DNA of 64,000 bases from NCBI GenBank assembly GCA_965230625.1, contig CBDDLL010000002.1, positions 868,001-932,000 of the forward strand, given 5' to 3'. The notes beneath the pieces were generated by a model. That model made no database searches and was not told the DNA's origin. It worked only from the letters and a program-made list of their open reading frames with translations. A program made the position numbers and the translations under genes. Positions 1 through 8,656 of the stretch are shown piece by piece. This DNA is from Saccharicrinis sp965230625 (GTDB taxonomy: Bacteria; Bacteroidota; Bacteroidia; Bacteroidales; Marinilabiliaceae). Within the stretch, counting starts at the first letter, position 1; each line of letters opens with the position of its first letter.

Positions 1-1
1 A

Positions 2-952
2 GACCAATTAGATTTTATAGGGAAGCAATTAAAAGAATATGGAGGTAATTACAAAAATTTGATTGATGAATTAGCTATTAAAAAAGAAGAAATGCAGAAC
101 TTGGTTAAACAGAAAAATCAAGAATTACAGCAGATAGCAAATAATTTACAGACAGCTAATTCCAACACTAATCAAATAGCCCAACTTTTAAATAATAGCA
201 CATCTACAAATGAAAAGATAAATGGAGTCTTAAATCAACAGAACCAAAATTTAGAAACTCAAAAGAAAAAAGGAGAAACTCAAGACACTTATTTTAAAAA
301 GCAATCTGAGACTTTTAATACTCTGGAGACTTCTTTAAATGAAAAGATAAAGGAAGTTGAAAATCAAATAGCAGATTTTACAAAACAGTTAGAGTTTGTG
401 GAAGGGAAACGCGAATTCTTTGAAGAAAGAAATAATTATCTTGATGAATTAATAGGTAGAGAAGTTGGTGCATCTTTATTTGAGACATTTAAACAAAGAA
501 AAGGAGAACTTGAAAGACCAGTTAATAAATGGCTTTGGATAGTTATTGCTATGGCAATCTTAACCTTTGGTGCGATATTAATAATATTTACCAATGCATT
601 TGGATTTTTAGGAGATGTTCCGTCTGAAATTTCGACAATCCGATTGATAACGAACTCGATTAAAACATTACCGTTTTTCTTTTTATTGTTTTATGCAGTT
701 GCTCAATACAATAAAGAAAGAAACTTTCAAGAGGAGTATGCTTTTAAATCTGCTGTGGCCCTGACAATTAAAGCATATTCAGATATTATTAAAAAGGATG
801 AACTTAAAGATGAATTGATTGTGACTTCTGTTTCAGGAATTTTTAAATCTCCAACAATATATAAGACTAAAAAGACGAAGGAGGATAATACGATTATGAG
901 TACAGCTAAAGATTTATTAAATACAGCTTTAGAAGTAATGAAGAAAAAATAA
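2..952 (+). CDS. Coiled-coil membrane protein, 5' end outside window
   Basis: The reading frame is open from base 2 of the window, so the true start lies upstream and only the C-terminal ~316 residues are visible. The visible part begins with ~140 residues of Gln/Asn/Lys/Glu-rich heptad-like sequence, a probable long coiled coil. Two hydrophobic helices follow (starting WLWIVIAMAILTF and LPFFFLLFYAV), then a ~90-residue polar tail. It looks like an inner-membrane protein with a large coiled-coil domain on one side. I recognise no family. It is the last gene of the first cassette: its stop codon lies 6 bp before the palindrome at 958. Confidence 0.75.
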   Translation, partial: DQLDFIGKQLKEYGGNYKNLIDELAIKKEEMQNLVKQKNQELQQIANNLQTANSNTNQIAQLLNNSTSTNEKINGVLNQQNQNLETQKKKGETQDTYFKKQSETFNTLETSLNEKIKEVENQIADFTKQLEFVEGKREFFEERNNYLDELIGREVGASLFETFKQRKGELERPVNKWLWIVIAMAILTFGAILIIFTNAFGFLGDVPSEISTIRLITNSIKTLPFFFLLFYAVAQYNKERNFQEEYAFKSAVALTIKAYSDIIKKDELKDELIVTSVSGIFKSPTIYKTKKTKEDNTIMSTAKDLLNTALEVMKKK

Positions 953-957
953 CGAAA

Positions 958-1150
958 CGCCAACAATGTATATATTAAATAAGGCCCAATTAGGTTTGCG
1001 AGCGACAGCCCGCTGTTTCAACACCGCCGAAGCTTTTGCTTCGGCTTGCAGGTTGATTTTCAGTGGTGCCAAAGCAAAACCTTCGGCTAAGTACCAACTT
1101 GGAAGTTTTGGTTCTCCGGCTGCCTTACTTAACATATACTCCCGTTATGC
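958..1150 (+). repeat. attC-like palindrome 1
   Basis: The left arm (AACAATGTATATATTAAATA followed by AGGC) pairs with the right arm (GCCTTACTTAACATATACTC before CCGTTATGC). Nested hairpins lie between them, including GCCGAAGC/GCTTCGGC around 1026-1046. The left boundary CGCCAAC should match the start of the preceding cassette, which is outside the window. The right boundary GTTATGC opens the next cassette. A short open frame inside is only palindrome sequence. Confidence 0.7.
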
Positions 1151-1158
1151 TTCATAAA

Positions 1159-2196
1159 ATGAGACACATGAGATACATATTTACAATTACAATGATTTTC
1201 AGCTCAATGATATTATTTGGGCAAGAAAAAGTTGATTATTATCCAAATGGAAATAAAAAACATGAATACACATTAGTCGATGGAAAAGCACATGGAGAGG
1301 TTCGGTCATATTATGAAAGTGGTTCTCTATTTATTATTTCCTATTATGAGAAAGAAATTCAGCAAGGGAAAAGCACAGTTTACTATGAGACTGGAGAATT
1401 ATTTAAAGAGCTAAATTTTAAGGACGGTGTACAGACCGACACAATGAAAGTATATTATCCGAATGGACAGTTAATGGAAATTAGTTTAATTGTAAATAAT
1501 AGAAAGGAAGGTCCTTTCATTGAGTATTATGAAAATGGTAATATAAAATCAGAAAGTAATTTGAAAAATGGTATGGCTCATGGATATTGCAAATTCTATG
1601 ATGAAGAAGGGAATTTAAAAGAAGAGGGCGAATTTGATAATGGCACCAAGATTGGAAATTGGAAAGAATATAATAAAATTGGAGTGACTATGAAAAGCTA
1701 TAAGTCACAAGAAATTGTATTGCCTGATACAATAAAACAGTTACCATTTAATTACAAAGACATTTACACAATCAACTACCCAAATTCATGGGAGATAAGT
1801 AAACATAATAATCCATCAGTTTCATTTGTTTGTTATCCAATAGAGAAAGCAGATTTATTTCGAGATAATGTAGTCATTGTAACTACTGGATTTCCAAAAG
1901 GTATGAAAAACCTAAAAGGATTTGCAGAATACTCTATTGACTATATGAAAGATAAATATTCTTCGTTTAAACTGATTGACCAAAATATAATTGACTCAAA
2001 ATCAGAAATTGATTTAATTTATGAATTTTCTAAATCGAATGGATTAACAACTCTTGACTTAAAAGTTAAAATGAAATGCATTTTAGGAATTGGGAAAGAG
2101 GCAATTCAGATTGTATTTACCGCAGAAAAAGACAGATATGAAAGTCGTTTGGAAACTGTGGATGGTATGATGAATTCGTTTAAATTAACTGATTGA
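1159..2196 (+). CDS. Exported YwqK-like MORN-variant repeat protein
   Basis: The protein has ~345 residues, an N-terminal signal peptide (RYIFTITMIFSSMILFG), then about five degenerate MORN-type repeats of the pattern YYxNGxLxxExxxxxGxxxG (first ~160 residues), as in YwqK-family proteins. The last ~150 residues form another domain starting near YTINYPNSWEIS, resembling PsbP/DcrB-like lipid-binding folds found in exported bacterial proteins. I chose the ATG at 1159 (1168 is equally possible) because upstream in-frame ATGs fall inside the palindrome or the core GTTATGC. YwqK is annotated as an antitoxin in Bacillus, but the Bacteroidota relatives are usually exported and of unknown role, so I do not infer an antitoxin function. 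It is the only gene of its cassette (1144-2217). Confidence 0.8.
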   Translation: MRHMRYIFTITMIFSSMILFGQEKVDYYPNGNKKHEYTLVDGKAHGEVRSYYESGSLFIISYYEKEIQQGKSTVYYETGELFKELNFKDGVQTDTMKVYYPNGQLMEISLIVNNRKEGPFIEYYENGNIKSESNLKNGMAHGYCKFYDEEGNLKEEGEFDNGTKIGNWKEYNKIGVTMKSYKSQEIVLPDTIKQLPFNYKDIYTINYPNSWEISKHNNPSVSFVCYPIEKADLFRDNVVIVTTGFPKGMKNLKGFAEYSIDYMKDKYSSFKLIDQNIIDSKSEIDLIYEFSKSNGLTTLDLKVKMKCILGIGKEAIQIVFTAEKDRYESRLETVDGMMNSFKLTD

Positions 2197-2210
2197 TAAT
2201 AAATTACGAA

Positions 2211-2406
2211 GCATAACAATGTATAAAAAACATAAGTGGCTCAGTGGTTAACGAGAGGTTTGTGCATTTAATCTGCTCCGCCAAATCTGCGATTTGACGG
2301 GTTTGTTTAATATTTTAAATTTGTGTCAAAACGCAAATTTGGCTCAGTGCAACTTGACAGGTAAGAGCTTCGAAATCACTTACGTTTCTTATACGCAACG
2401 TTAGGC
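2211..2406 (+). repeat. attC-like palindrome 2
   Basis: It runs from GCATAAC to GTTAGGC, 196 bp. The left arm AACAATGTATAAAAAACATA (then AGTG) pairs with the right arm ACTTACGTTTCTTATACGC. Inside are ATTTGTGTCAAAACGCAAAT and CCGCCAAATCTGCGATTTG hairpins. It is almost identical to the copy at 3616. Such long attC forms with several nested hairpins resemble those of chromosomal (sedentary) cassette arrays. Confidence 0.8.
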
Positions 2407-2462
2407 ACAAGCAGCCAATGAGCAATTAAAACCATCTAATACAGAATAATAAAAAGACAATG

Positions 2463-3608
2463 ATGAAAAAAACAGCTAACCTTACAATTTTAATTTTGTT
2501 ACTCATTTTTAGTTCGTGTAGCAAAGAAGATGGTGATCTAACCTCAAGTGATTCTATGAGTGAATCTTCTTCTGACAATGGTGGTCAAGGACAAGCAGGA
2601 TTAATAACTGCAGGTGAGTGGAACGATTTATTGAATTGGGATTTTTGGGAAAACTTACTAATTGAACAAGATTATTCACAAATGCCTTCATATTGGGACT
2701 TCTACACGAATAATAGATTATCCATTTTAATATTAAATAGTAATACCCCAGTTATTAATGCAAAAGTTGAACTTCTAAGAAATGAATCGGTCTTGTGGAC
2801 AGCTAAAACAGATAATCGCGGATATGCGGAATTATGGGTTGGTATGTTTCAAAAAGAAGAATCTATAGACTTAAGTAGTCTTACAATTAAGGTAAATGAT
2901 GAAATACAGAATCATGAACTTGTTTTAATTGAAAATGGAGTAAATGAAATTAATATTAGCTCAAATAGCGACAATCTAAAAAGAGTTGAAATTTCATTTA
3001 TTGTTGACGCAACAGGTTCTATGGGTGATGAATTAGAGTTTTTAAAGGAAGATTTGAAGAGTGTTATAGATAGTGTAAAAAATGATGATGCAAATCTTGA
3101 CATTTATACGTCTACTGTTTTCTACAGGGATGAAGGAGATGAATATGTTACAAGAAAATCTGAGTTTACAGGTGATTTAAATAAGACAGTTGACTTTATA
3201 AATCAGCAAAGTGCAAATGGTGGTGGTGATTTTCCAGAAGCTGTACATACCGCTTTAAATGTTGGAATAAATGAATTACAATGGTCAGATAATGCAAAAA
3301 CTCGGATTGCATTTTTATTATTAGATGCACCACCTCATTATGAAACTGATATTGTTAATAACATTCATGATATTATTCGAAATGCATCACAAAAGGGAAT
3401 TAAAGTAATCCCAATTACTGCGAGCGGAATAGATAAGGAAACAGAATTTTTAATGCGGTTTATGGCTATTTTAACTAATGGAACTTATGTATTCATTACA
3501 AACGATAGTGGAATAGGAAATGACCATTTAGTTCCAAGTGTTGGTCAATATGAAGTGGAATATCTTAATGATTTAATGGTAAGACTAATAAAAGAATATT
3601 CAGAATAA
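2463..3608 (+). CDS. von Willebrand factor A-domain lipoprotein
   Basis: A lipoprotein signal (KKTANLTILILLLIFSSC) predicts lipidation at the Cys and anchoring in a membrane. A Ser/Asp/Gly-rich linker follows, then a ~90-residue region resembling a carboxypeptidase-regulatory fold (NTPVINAKVELL). A vWA domain starts near residue 178 with the MIDAS motif DATGSMGDE, a Thr/Ser-containing variant of DxSxS, and GGGDFPEAV supplies the later metal-site loop. vWA domains bind protein ligands through a divalent metal; the partner here is unknown. ATGs at 2460 and 2463 are equivalent. It sits alone in a cassette that opens with GTTAGGCAC at 2400 and closes with GTGCCTAAC at 3614. Confidence 0.85.
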   Translation: MKKTANLTILILLLIFSSCSKEDGDLTSSDSMSESSSDNGGQGQAGLITAGEWNDLLNWDFWENLLIEQDYSQMPSYWDFYTNNRLSILILNSNTPVINAKVELLRNESVLWTAKTDNRGYAELWVGMFQKEESIDLSSLTIKVNDEIQNHELVLIENGVNEINISSNSDNLKRVEISFIVDATGSMGDELEFLKEDLKSVIDSVKNDDANLDIYTSTVFYRDEGDEYVTRKSEFTGDLNKTVDFINQQSANGGGDFPEAVHTALNVGINELQWSDNAKTRIAFLLLDAPPHYETDIVNNIHDIIRNASQKGIKVIPITASGIDKETEFLMRFMAILTNGTYVFITNDSGIGNDHLVPSVGQYEVEYLNDLMVRLIKEYSE

Positions 3609-3615
3609 TGCCAGT

Positions 3616-3811
3616 GCCTAACAATGTATAAAAAACATAAGTGGCTCAGTGGTTTACGGAGTTTTGGAGCATTTATTCAGCTCCGCCAAATCTGCGATTT
3701 GACGGTTTGTTTTAAAACTATAAATTTGTGTCAAAACGCAAATTTGGCTCAATGCAACTTGACAGGTAAGAGCTCCGAAATCACTTACGTTTCTTATACC
3801 GAACGTTGTAG
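3616..3811 (+). repeat. attC-like palindrome 3
   Basis: A near-identical copy of the 2211-2406 element, running from GCCTAAC to GTTGTAGG. The arms pair as AACAATGTATAAAAAACATA with ACTTACGTTTCTTATACCG. The body is conserved with copy 2, while the 7-10 bp at each outer edge follow the adjoining cassettes, as expected for attC sites produced by recombination. Confidence 0.8.
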
Positions 3812-3820
3812 GTAATAAGA

Positions 3821-4627
3821 ATGAAACCCGAAATAGTACATAGAATTAAAATTCCAATAGTAGCGGACAGTGTTTTAAGTCCACAAGTTCATTATGGAAG
3901 TGTTCACCATAATGAACCTGTTACAGGAATTTATTTTAATACTCAAGATGACCTTTATGGTAGAATTACCTTTGAAAATTTTGACTCATTAAAAATTTGC
4001 AGAGGAGAAATGCTTCCTATTGATTATGATTGGGAAACTCACGAAAGAGGAGTTTGGATTTTTAAAGTAGAAAACTCTCAATGGCTTCTTGATAGATATG
4101 AATATGAAAAAAAACACTATGGAAGCTCCTATGAATTTGGAGGAGATGTAGAAGAAATGAAAACTCATTTTAATCATTATATTTTTTCTTTTCACGACCA
4201 ATTTGTTGAAGTTATTGCCAGAGGGTTTTGGTTTGAAAAAAGTGACAAAACGCTATTCGGCAAACCATTACAAAAAGGACATCCCTTTTCGACTATTTCT
4301 GATAACGAATATTCAACATTTGAAGAATGTAATCTAAAATATAGATATTGGATTAACGAAACTTCAAAAAAGGAATTGATTAATAACGCACAATTCTGTA
4401 CTCAAACCATAATGGAGTTCGCTTTAGAATTGGACGATAAAGCAAGAGTGGATCACACTTTGACTTTAACACTTGATAAAGAAGGAAATGTAATGACTCA
4501 TTTGTGTGGATATTTTGGAAATAAACAAGTTACATTTCCTAAAATAGCAACGATTGAAGATGTAAAGCCCTACTTGAAAAAATATATGAAGGAAGTCTTT
4601 GAAAGAAGACTAAAAATGAAAAAATAA
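3821..4627 (+). CDS. Hypothetical cytoplasmic protein
   Basis: A 268-residue soluble protein with no signal peptide or membrane helix. The start codon lies only 7 bp after the cassette-opening motif TTGTAGGTA, typical of gene cassettes. It is rich in aromatic residues (around FHDQFVEVIARGFWFEKSD, residues ~127-145) and ends in a basic stretch. I recognise a common Bacteroidota hypothetical family without known function; the size and aromatic, acidic makeup would fit an immunity-type protein, but that is speculation. Cassette limits 3806-4638 are exact inverse complements over 9 bp. Confidence 0.7.
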   Translation: MKPEIVHRIKIPIVADSVLSPQVHYGSVHHNEPVTGIYFNTQDDLYGRITFENFDSLKICRGEMLPIDYDWETHERGVWIFKVENSQWLLDRYEYEKKHYGSSYEFGGDVEEMKTHFNHYIFSFHDQFVEVIARGFWFEKSDKTLFGKPLQKGHPFSTISDNEYSTFEECNLKYRYWINETSKKELINNAQFCTQTIMEFALELDDKARVDHTLTLTLDKEGNVMTHLCGYFGNKQVTFPKIATIEDVKPYLKKYMKEVFERRLKMKK

Positions 4628-4636
4628 ACTACCTAC

Positions 4637-4927
4637 AATAAATAGGACTATGAGCGGTCTGTAAGACCAAGCGTGGTAGTCCGTGTTGGACTACATCACG
4701 GTTTCTATTTAACCTATGTACTTATCGACGCTTTTTTATATTCTGAAGTAGGTAGAAGGTGTTGCAAAGTGCTCTAAAAGAATTGTAAATATTAGGTAGA
4801 AAAAGGAAGAGATCAAGTGCTTTTGCGAAGATAGGGTACTGTATCTTTTTAGAGCGAAGGTGATTGGATATAAAAAGCAGATTAAATACATTTTGTTGTT
4901 TGTTCTGGAAAAGTACATTTGCTACAT
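4637..4927 (+). repeat. Composite repeat, copy 1 (cassette tail plus promoter element)
   Basis: About 75 bp (from AATAAATAGGACTATGAGC to TTTCTATTTA) with imperfect inverted ends is joined to a ~215 bp element bounded by ATGTACTT and AAGTACAT. The same composite occurs at 12102-12393 and, split by an IS, at 13368-13442 plus 15276-15499. The minus-strand frames through it are conserved only because the DNA is. The right end carries a Bacteroidota-type promoter reading outward (see next entry). Confidence 0.8.
4891..4921 (+). promoter_or_regulatory. Outward promoter at end of composite repeat copy 1
   Basis: TTTTG (-33 type) is separated by 18 bp from TACATTTG, a perfect match to the Bacteroidota -7 consensus TAnnTTTG. 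The same arrangement is present in the other two copies, which have a second TACATTTG a few bases on. It reads toward the methylase fragment and the ATPase gene. Confidence 0.5.
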
Positions 4928-5032
4928 GCGTTTTTGCCAACACACAATTGCTGCATGATTCAGATGGTATTCTGATTTGAAAACTGTATTTTAGTAGGAT
5001 TAATTTTTAAACATTAGGATTTGATATTATAG

Positions 5033-5161
5033 ATGAGTTTATTTCAAAAATCGATAGAGAAAACACACTTAAACGAACTTGATTCGGCATTGATTGACCC
5101 AATGGTTTATGAGTTGTATGGCTTGAATGACGAGGAAATTGAAATTGTGGAGAGTAGCTAA
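5033..5161 (+). pseudogene. C-terminal fragment of a DNA methyltransferase (restriction-modification)
   Basis: A 42-codon frame ends in DPMVYELYGLNDEEIEIVE, the usual C-terminal signature of N6-adenine methylases and Eco57I-type restriction-methylation proteins ((K/D)xxVYELYxLtxeEIxiVE). The rest of the gene is missing; the sequence before it is the dispersed repeat. The stop overlaps the next start (TAATG), so the fragment keeps the original junction with the ATPase gene. This suggests that the downstream genes were once the accessory part of a restriction-modification locus. Confidence 0.7.
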
Positions 5162-7428
5162 TGATTAGAAAAATCCACATAATTCAAAATCTAGGTGTTT
5201 TTAAAGATTTTAACTGGAATAGAAATTCATCTCTTCAAGAGTTTAAAGATAAGAATGTTATTTATGGTTGGAACTATTCTGGCAAAACAACTTTGTCTCG
5301 AATTTTTAGTTCTTTACGTGACAAAAAAATCCATTCAGATTACTTTGACTCAAGTTTTAAGTTAGTTCTTAATGATGGTAGCGAATTTGAAAGTAATGGT
5401 ATTGAAAACACTACTTTAAAGGTTGCCGTTTTTAATAAAGAGTATATTGATAGTAAGTTACACTGGGATTCAAATACCCAATTAGGTGACCCTATTGCTT
5501 TTGATGTTGGAGAAAATGTTTCAATCCGTTCTGATATAGAGGAATTAGACATGAAAATTGAAAAAGTCAATTCTCGAAAAGAACAACATCAACCTAAAAT
5601 TAATTCTTTTGCTGAATTTGACAACTGGCGTTTTACAGAAAAGAGCAAAGAAATTAGCTTATTGGTTTTTGGTGCAGAAAGGCAATTTAATAAACGAAAT
5701 TTTTCAACTGTTCTTAATGGTTTAAAAAATGAACTTGAAAGCTATATTGTTTCAGAAACAGCAGAACTTGAAAAAATTAAACAGAATTCTATTTCAACAA
5801 ATACCTTTGATGAAAAGATAGCACTAGATTTTATTCCTCAATTCTCATCGCTTTTTCAAACAGTAAAAGAGCTTTTAAATGAAGCTCCAACAAAGGATGT
5901 AGTTATCGATATACTTGAAAAGGATAAAAAGTTATATGATTGGGCAAAAGACGGTTTAAACTTTGAGGAAAACAAAACCAAATGTGCTTTTTGTGGCAAT
6001 GATATTGACGAAACTAGGATAGCAGAATTAAACTGTTACTTTTCAAATGCTTCTAAAGAATTAAGAAATAAAATATCGGATACTCGCAAAAAGATAGAAG
6101 ATGAAATAAATTCTGTTAAAACCCTACCAATTCCTAAAAGCAAACTAGAGTTTGTAGAAAGTGTAAGGCAAAATATAGAACAAAAAATAGAAGACTTTAA
6201 GTCTGTAAAAAAGAATTATATTTCAACACTTAGTGAATTACTAACTGAGCTTGACAAAAAGGAAGATGGAAATATTTTCAATAACGTTGTTGTTATGGAA
6301 GTTGAATCAAAGGAGCATGAAATTAATAATTGGATAACAGAAACCAATAAACTAATAAAAACTCATACTGATTTTGTTCAAAATTTTAAAGACATTAGGG
6401 ATTCCGCTCGAAAGAAGCTTCAGAATCACTTAGTTGCATCATATTTAAAAGAAGAGAATTATTATGTAAAGCTTGAAAATAAAGATAAAGCGGAAAAATA
6501 CATTAAGCTATATAATAGAGTTGAGAAAAAATATGAAAACCTCAAAACAGAGAAAGTTAATTCATTAAAAACAATAACTAAAGGTAAGGATGAGTTAAAC
6601 AAATTCATCAAGAAGTTTTTAAATCGTGAGGATATTAAAATTGATGTTACGAATGATGATAAATTTATTCTTTTACGAGGAACAAAACCTGCGTCAAATT
6701 TAAGCGAGGGTGAGAAAACAGCTATTGCATTTTCTTATTTTCTAGTTTATTTAGAAAGTATGAGTATTCCTGAATTGCGAGAAACAATTGTATATATTGA
6801 CGACCCAATTTCGAGTTTAGACAATAATCATATAGCACAAGTGTATTCTTTAATAAATTCATTTTTCTTTAGGAAAAACATTGAAGAGGATAACCTTAAC
6901 AAAGTAATTAACTGTTTTGTCCAATTGTTTTTATCAACTCACAATTTTGAGTTCTTTTCTTTTTTAAAAGATTCAAACCGTATAAAATCAAGCAACTTCT
7001 ACTTTATAAAAAAGCTAGACTGGGAAAATTCAGAACTAATACCATTACCAAAAAGTTTATCAAAGTATAAGTCTGAATATGTATACCTGTTTGAATTACT
7101 ATACAAATATTACAAAGCAAATGGGAATGCAAATGAAAGTGAGGATATTTTAATTCCTAACGCACTAAGGCGGTTTTTAGAGATATATACCTTAATGAAA
7201 ATCCCAAATGAAACTGGTAGCGTCGAAAATCGGATTAATGAATTAGTTGATGATGTTAATCAATTTAAATTACTGAATCATTTTTCTCACTTTACAACAT
7301 TTGAAAAATTTACCAAACATGATGAATTGCTAATGATTTTACCTGATGCTTGCAAGGAACTTTTTAACCTTCTTAAATTAGACCAATTACATTATTCATC
7401 ATTAAAGAAATCAATTGGTGTTTCTTAA
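5161..7428 (+). CDS. RloC/PrrC-like AAA_13 ATPase with zinc hook
   Basis: A 755-residue SMC/ABC-type ATPase. Walker A is GWNYSGKTT (residues ~35-43). Long coiled coils flank a zinc-hook Cys pair CAFCG (C275, C278). The ABC signature NLSEGEKT is near 513, Walker B IVYIDDP near 544, and an H-loop-like STHNF near 594. This layout is that of RloC, a tRNA anticodon nuclease activated by DNA damage or phage, and related AAA_13 proteins. The C-terminal part has R670-x3-E674 and H707, spacing close to the Arg-Glu-His nuclease triad described for PrrC/RloC. AAA_13 proteins without nuclease activity also exist. It is translationally coupled to the methylase remnant upstream and is followed 3 bp later by a YhcG-type nuclease, a typical anti-phage neighbourhood. 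Confidence 0.8.
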   Translation: MIRKIHIIQNLGVFKDFNWNRNSSLQEFKDKNVIYGWNYSGKTTLSRIFSSLRDKKIHSDYFDSSFKLVLNDGSEFESNGIENTTLKVAVFNKEYIDSKLHWDSNTQLGDPIAFDVGENVSIRSDIEELDMKIEKVNSRKEQHQPKINSFAEFDNWRFTEKSKEISLLVFGAERQFNKRNFSTVLNGLKNELESYIVSETAELEKIKQNSISTNTFDEKIALDFIPQFSSLFQTVKELLNEAPTKDVVIDILEKDKKLYDWAKDGLNFEENKTKCAFCGNDIDETRIAELNCYFSNASKELRNKISDTRKKIEDEINSVKTLPIPKSKLEFVESVRQNIEQKIEDFKSVKKNYISTLSELLTELDKKEDGNIFNNVVVMEVESKEHEINNWITETNKLIKTHTDFVQNFKDIRDSARKKLQNHLVASYLKEENYYVKLENKDKAEKYIKLYNRVEKKYENLKTEKVNSLKTITKGKDELNKFIKKFLNREDIKIDVTNDDKFILLRGTKPASNLSEGEKTAIAFSYFLVYLESMSIPELRETIVYIDDPISSLDNNHIAQVYSLINSFFFRKNIEEDNLNKVINCFVQLFLSTHNFEFFSFLKDSNRIKSSNFYFIKKLDWENSELIPLPKSLSKYKSEYVYLFELLYKYYKANGNANESEDILIPNALRRFLEIYTLMKIPNETGSVENRINELVDDVNQFKLLNHFSHFTTFEKFTKHDELLMILPDACKELFNLLKLDQLHYSSLKKSIGVS

Positions 7429-7431
7429 AAC

Positions 7432-8475
7432 ATGAGTACTATGAAAACAAAAGATATTACCCCATCAAATAATTACAGCAAATTGGTTTCTAAAATATCG
7501 GAAACTTATGTTGAAGGTAAGCAGAAAGCTGTTGCAGCAGTTAACCAACAAATAACTGATACTTACTGGAAAGTTGGTGAACACATTGTCGAATTTGAGC
7601 AAGACGGAAAGCAACGTGCCGAATACGGTAGCGGTTTATTGGAACGTTTATCGAAAGACTTATCATTACTTCATGGTAAAGGGTTTAGCATAAGCAATAT
7701 TCAAAGAATGAGGCAACTGTATTCTGAATATCCAAAATATGCGGAGCCTCCGCACAAATTGAGTTGGACACATTTGGTTGAGCTTCTAAAAATAAATGAC
7801 CCATTAGAACGCTCTTTCTATGAAAAGCAGGCTGTTATAGAAAAATGGAGTTCAACAGAACTAATCCGACAAAAGAAATCGTCTTTGTTTTTGCGTCTTG
7901 CGGCATCAAAAGACAAAGAAGGAATTTTACAACTGGCAAAGGAAGGACAAATAGTTGATAAGCCAGCCGACATTATACGTGAACCTTAAGTTTTGGACTT
8001 CTTGCATATTCCAGAACCTTATCATTTAAGTGAATCGGAATTGGAGGAACGAATAATTGGCAGTTTGCAGCAGTTTCTACTTGAACTCGGAAAAGGATTT
8101 GCTTTTATCGGTCGTCAATACAGAATTACTCTCAACAACAGACATTATTACGTTGATTTGGTATTCTACCATCGCATATTAAAATGTTTCGTGCTGATTG
8201 ACCTTAAAAAGAATGAAGCAGGTTACGAGGATGTTGGTCAGATGAATATGTATATGGGCTATTTTGAGAATGAAGAAAATACGGAAGGAGATAATCCACC
8301 AATTGGAATTGTTCTTGCTCGTGATAAAGATGAATTGTTAGTGAAATATGCTATGAATAATAATACTTCTCAATTATTTGTGTCGGAATATCAATTGTAT
8401 TTGCCAAATAGAGAAGAACTAAAAGCATTGATTGAAAAACAACTAAACGAGGATGAAGGAAATGGAAACGAATAA
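7432..8475 (+). pseudogene. YhcG/DUF1016 PDDEXK nuclease, interrupted by one in-frame stop
   Basis: The frame encodes the DUF1016 N-terminal domain (residues 1-185) and, after a TAA at 7987-7989, continues in the same frame with the PDDEXK nuclease domain (VLDFLHIPE onward; VDLVFYH and LIDLKKNE supply the catalytic Asp and D-x-K). Relatives read DPYVLDFL at the junction, so TAA replaces a Tyr codon by one base change. No other damage is visible, implying a recent mutation, stop-codon readthrough or a sequencing error. The family includes nucleases linked to restriction-modification and phage defence. It starts 3 bp after the RloC-like gene and is likely co-transcribed. Confidence 0.85.
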
Positions 8476-8656
8476 AATCCAAACGCACTCCATCCCTTCG
8501 CTGCAAGGTCCATTGGCAAATCGCACAAGGCTAACACACAGACCAAAATTTTCAAAAGAGCCTTTCAGCCCTTCGCGCGCTAACCTGATAGAGTCGTGCA
8601 TAATGGGACTGATGAGTAATAGAAACAATGAATACCAGCGTACAACAATAAATTAA
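8476..8656 (+). other. Intergenic segment, possible degenerate cassette end
   Basis: No credible gene. It contains a GC-richer stretch (TTGGCAAATCGCACAAGG, CAGCCCTTCGCGCGC) unlike its AT-rich surroundings, with only weak internal pairing. It may be a decayed cassette-end palindrome at the junction between the defence segment and the next cassette gene. Confidence 0.3.

Noticed and set aside
966..1157. Open frame of 63 codons between the first two genes
   Set aside because: It lies entirely inside an attC-like palindrome and has no homology; its openness is accidental.
3624..3815. Open frame of 63 codons after the vWA gene
   Set aside because: It coincides with attC-like palindrome 3; palindrome 2 has the same sequence without a conserved frame.
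4722..4943. Minus-strand frames in the composite repeat, also at 12187-12384 and 15284-15490
   Set aside because: They recur only because the DNA repeat recurs; frames and starts shift between copies and the composition is that of non-coding AT-rich DNA.
8453..8656. 67-codon frame overlapping the end of the YhcG gene
   Set aside because: Low-complexity, no homology, and lies over an intergenic segment that looks like a degenerate cassette end.
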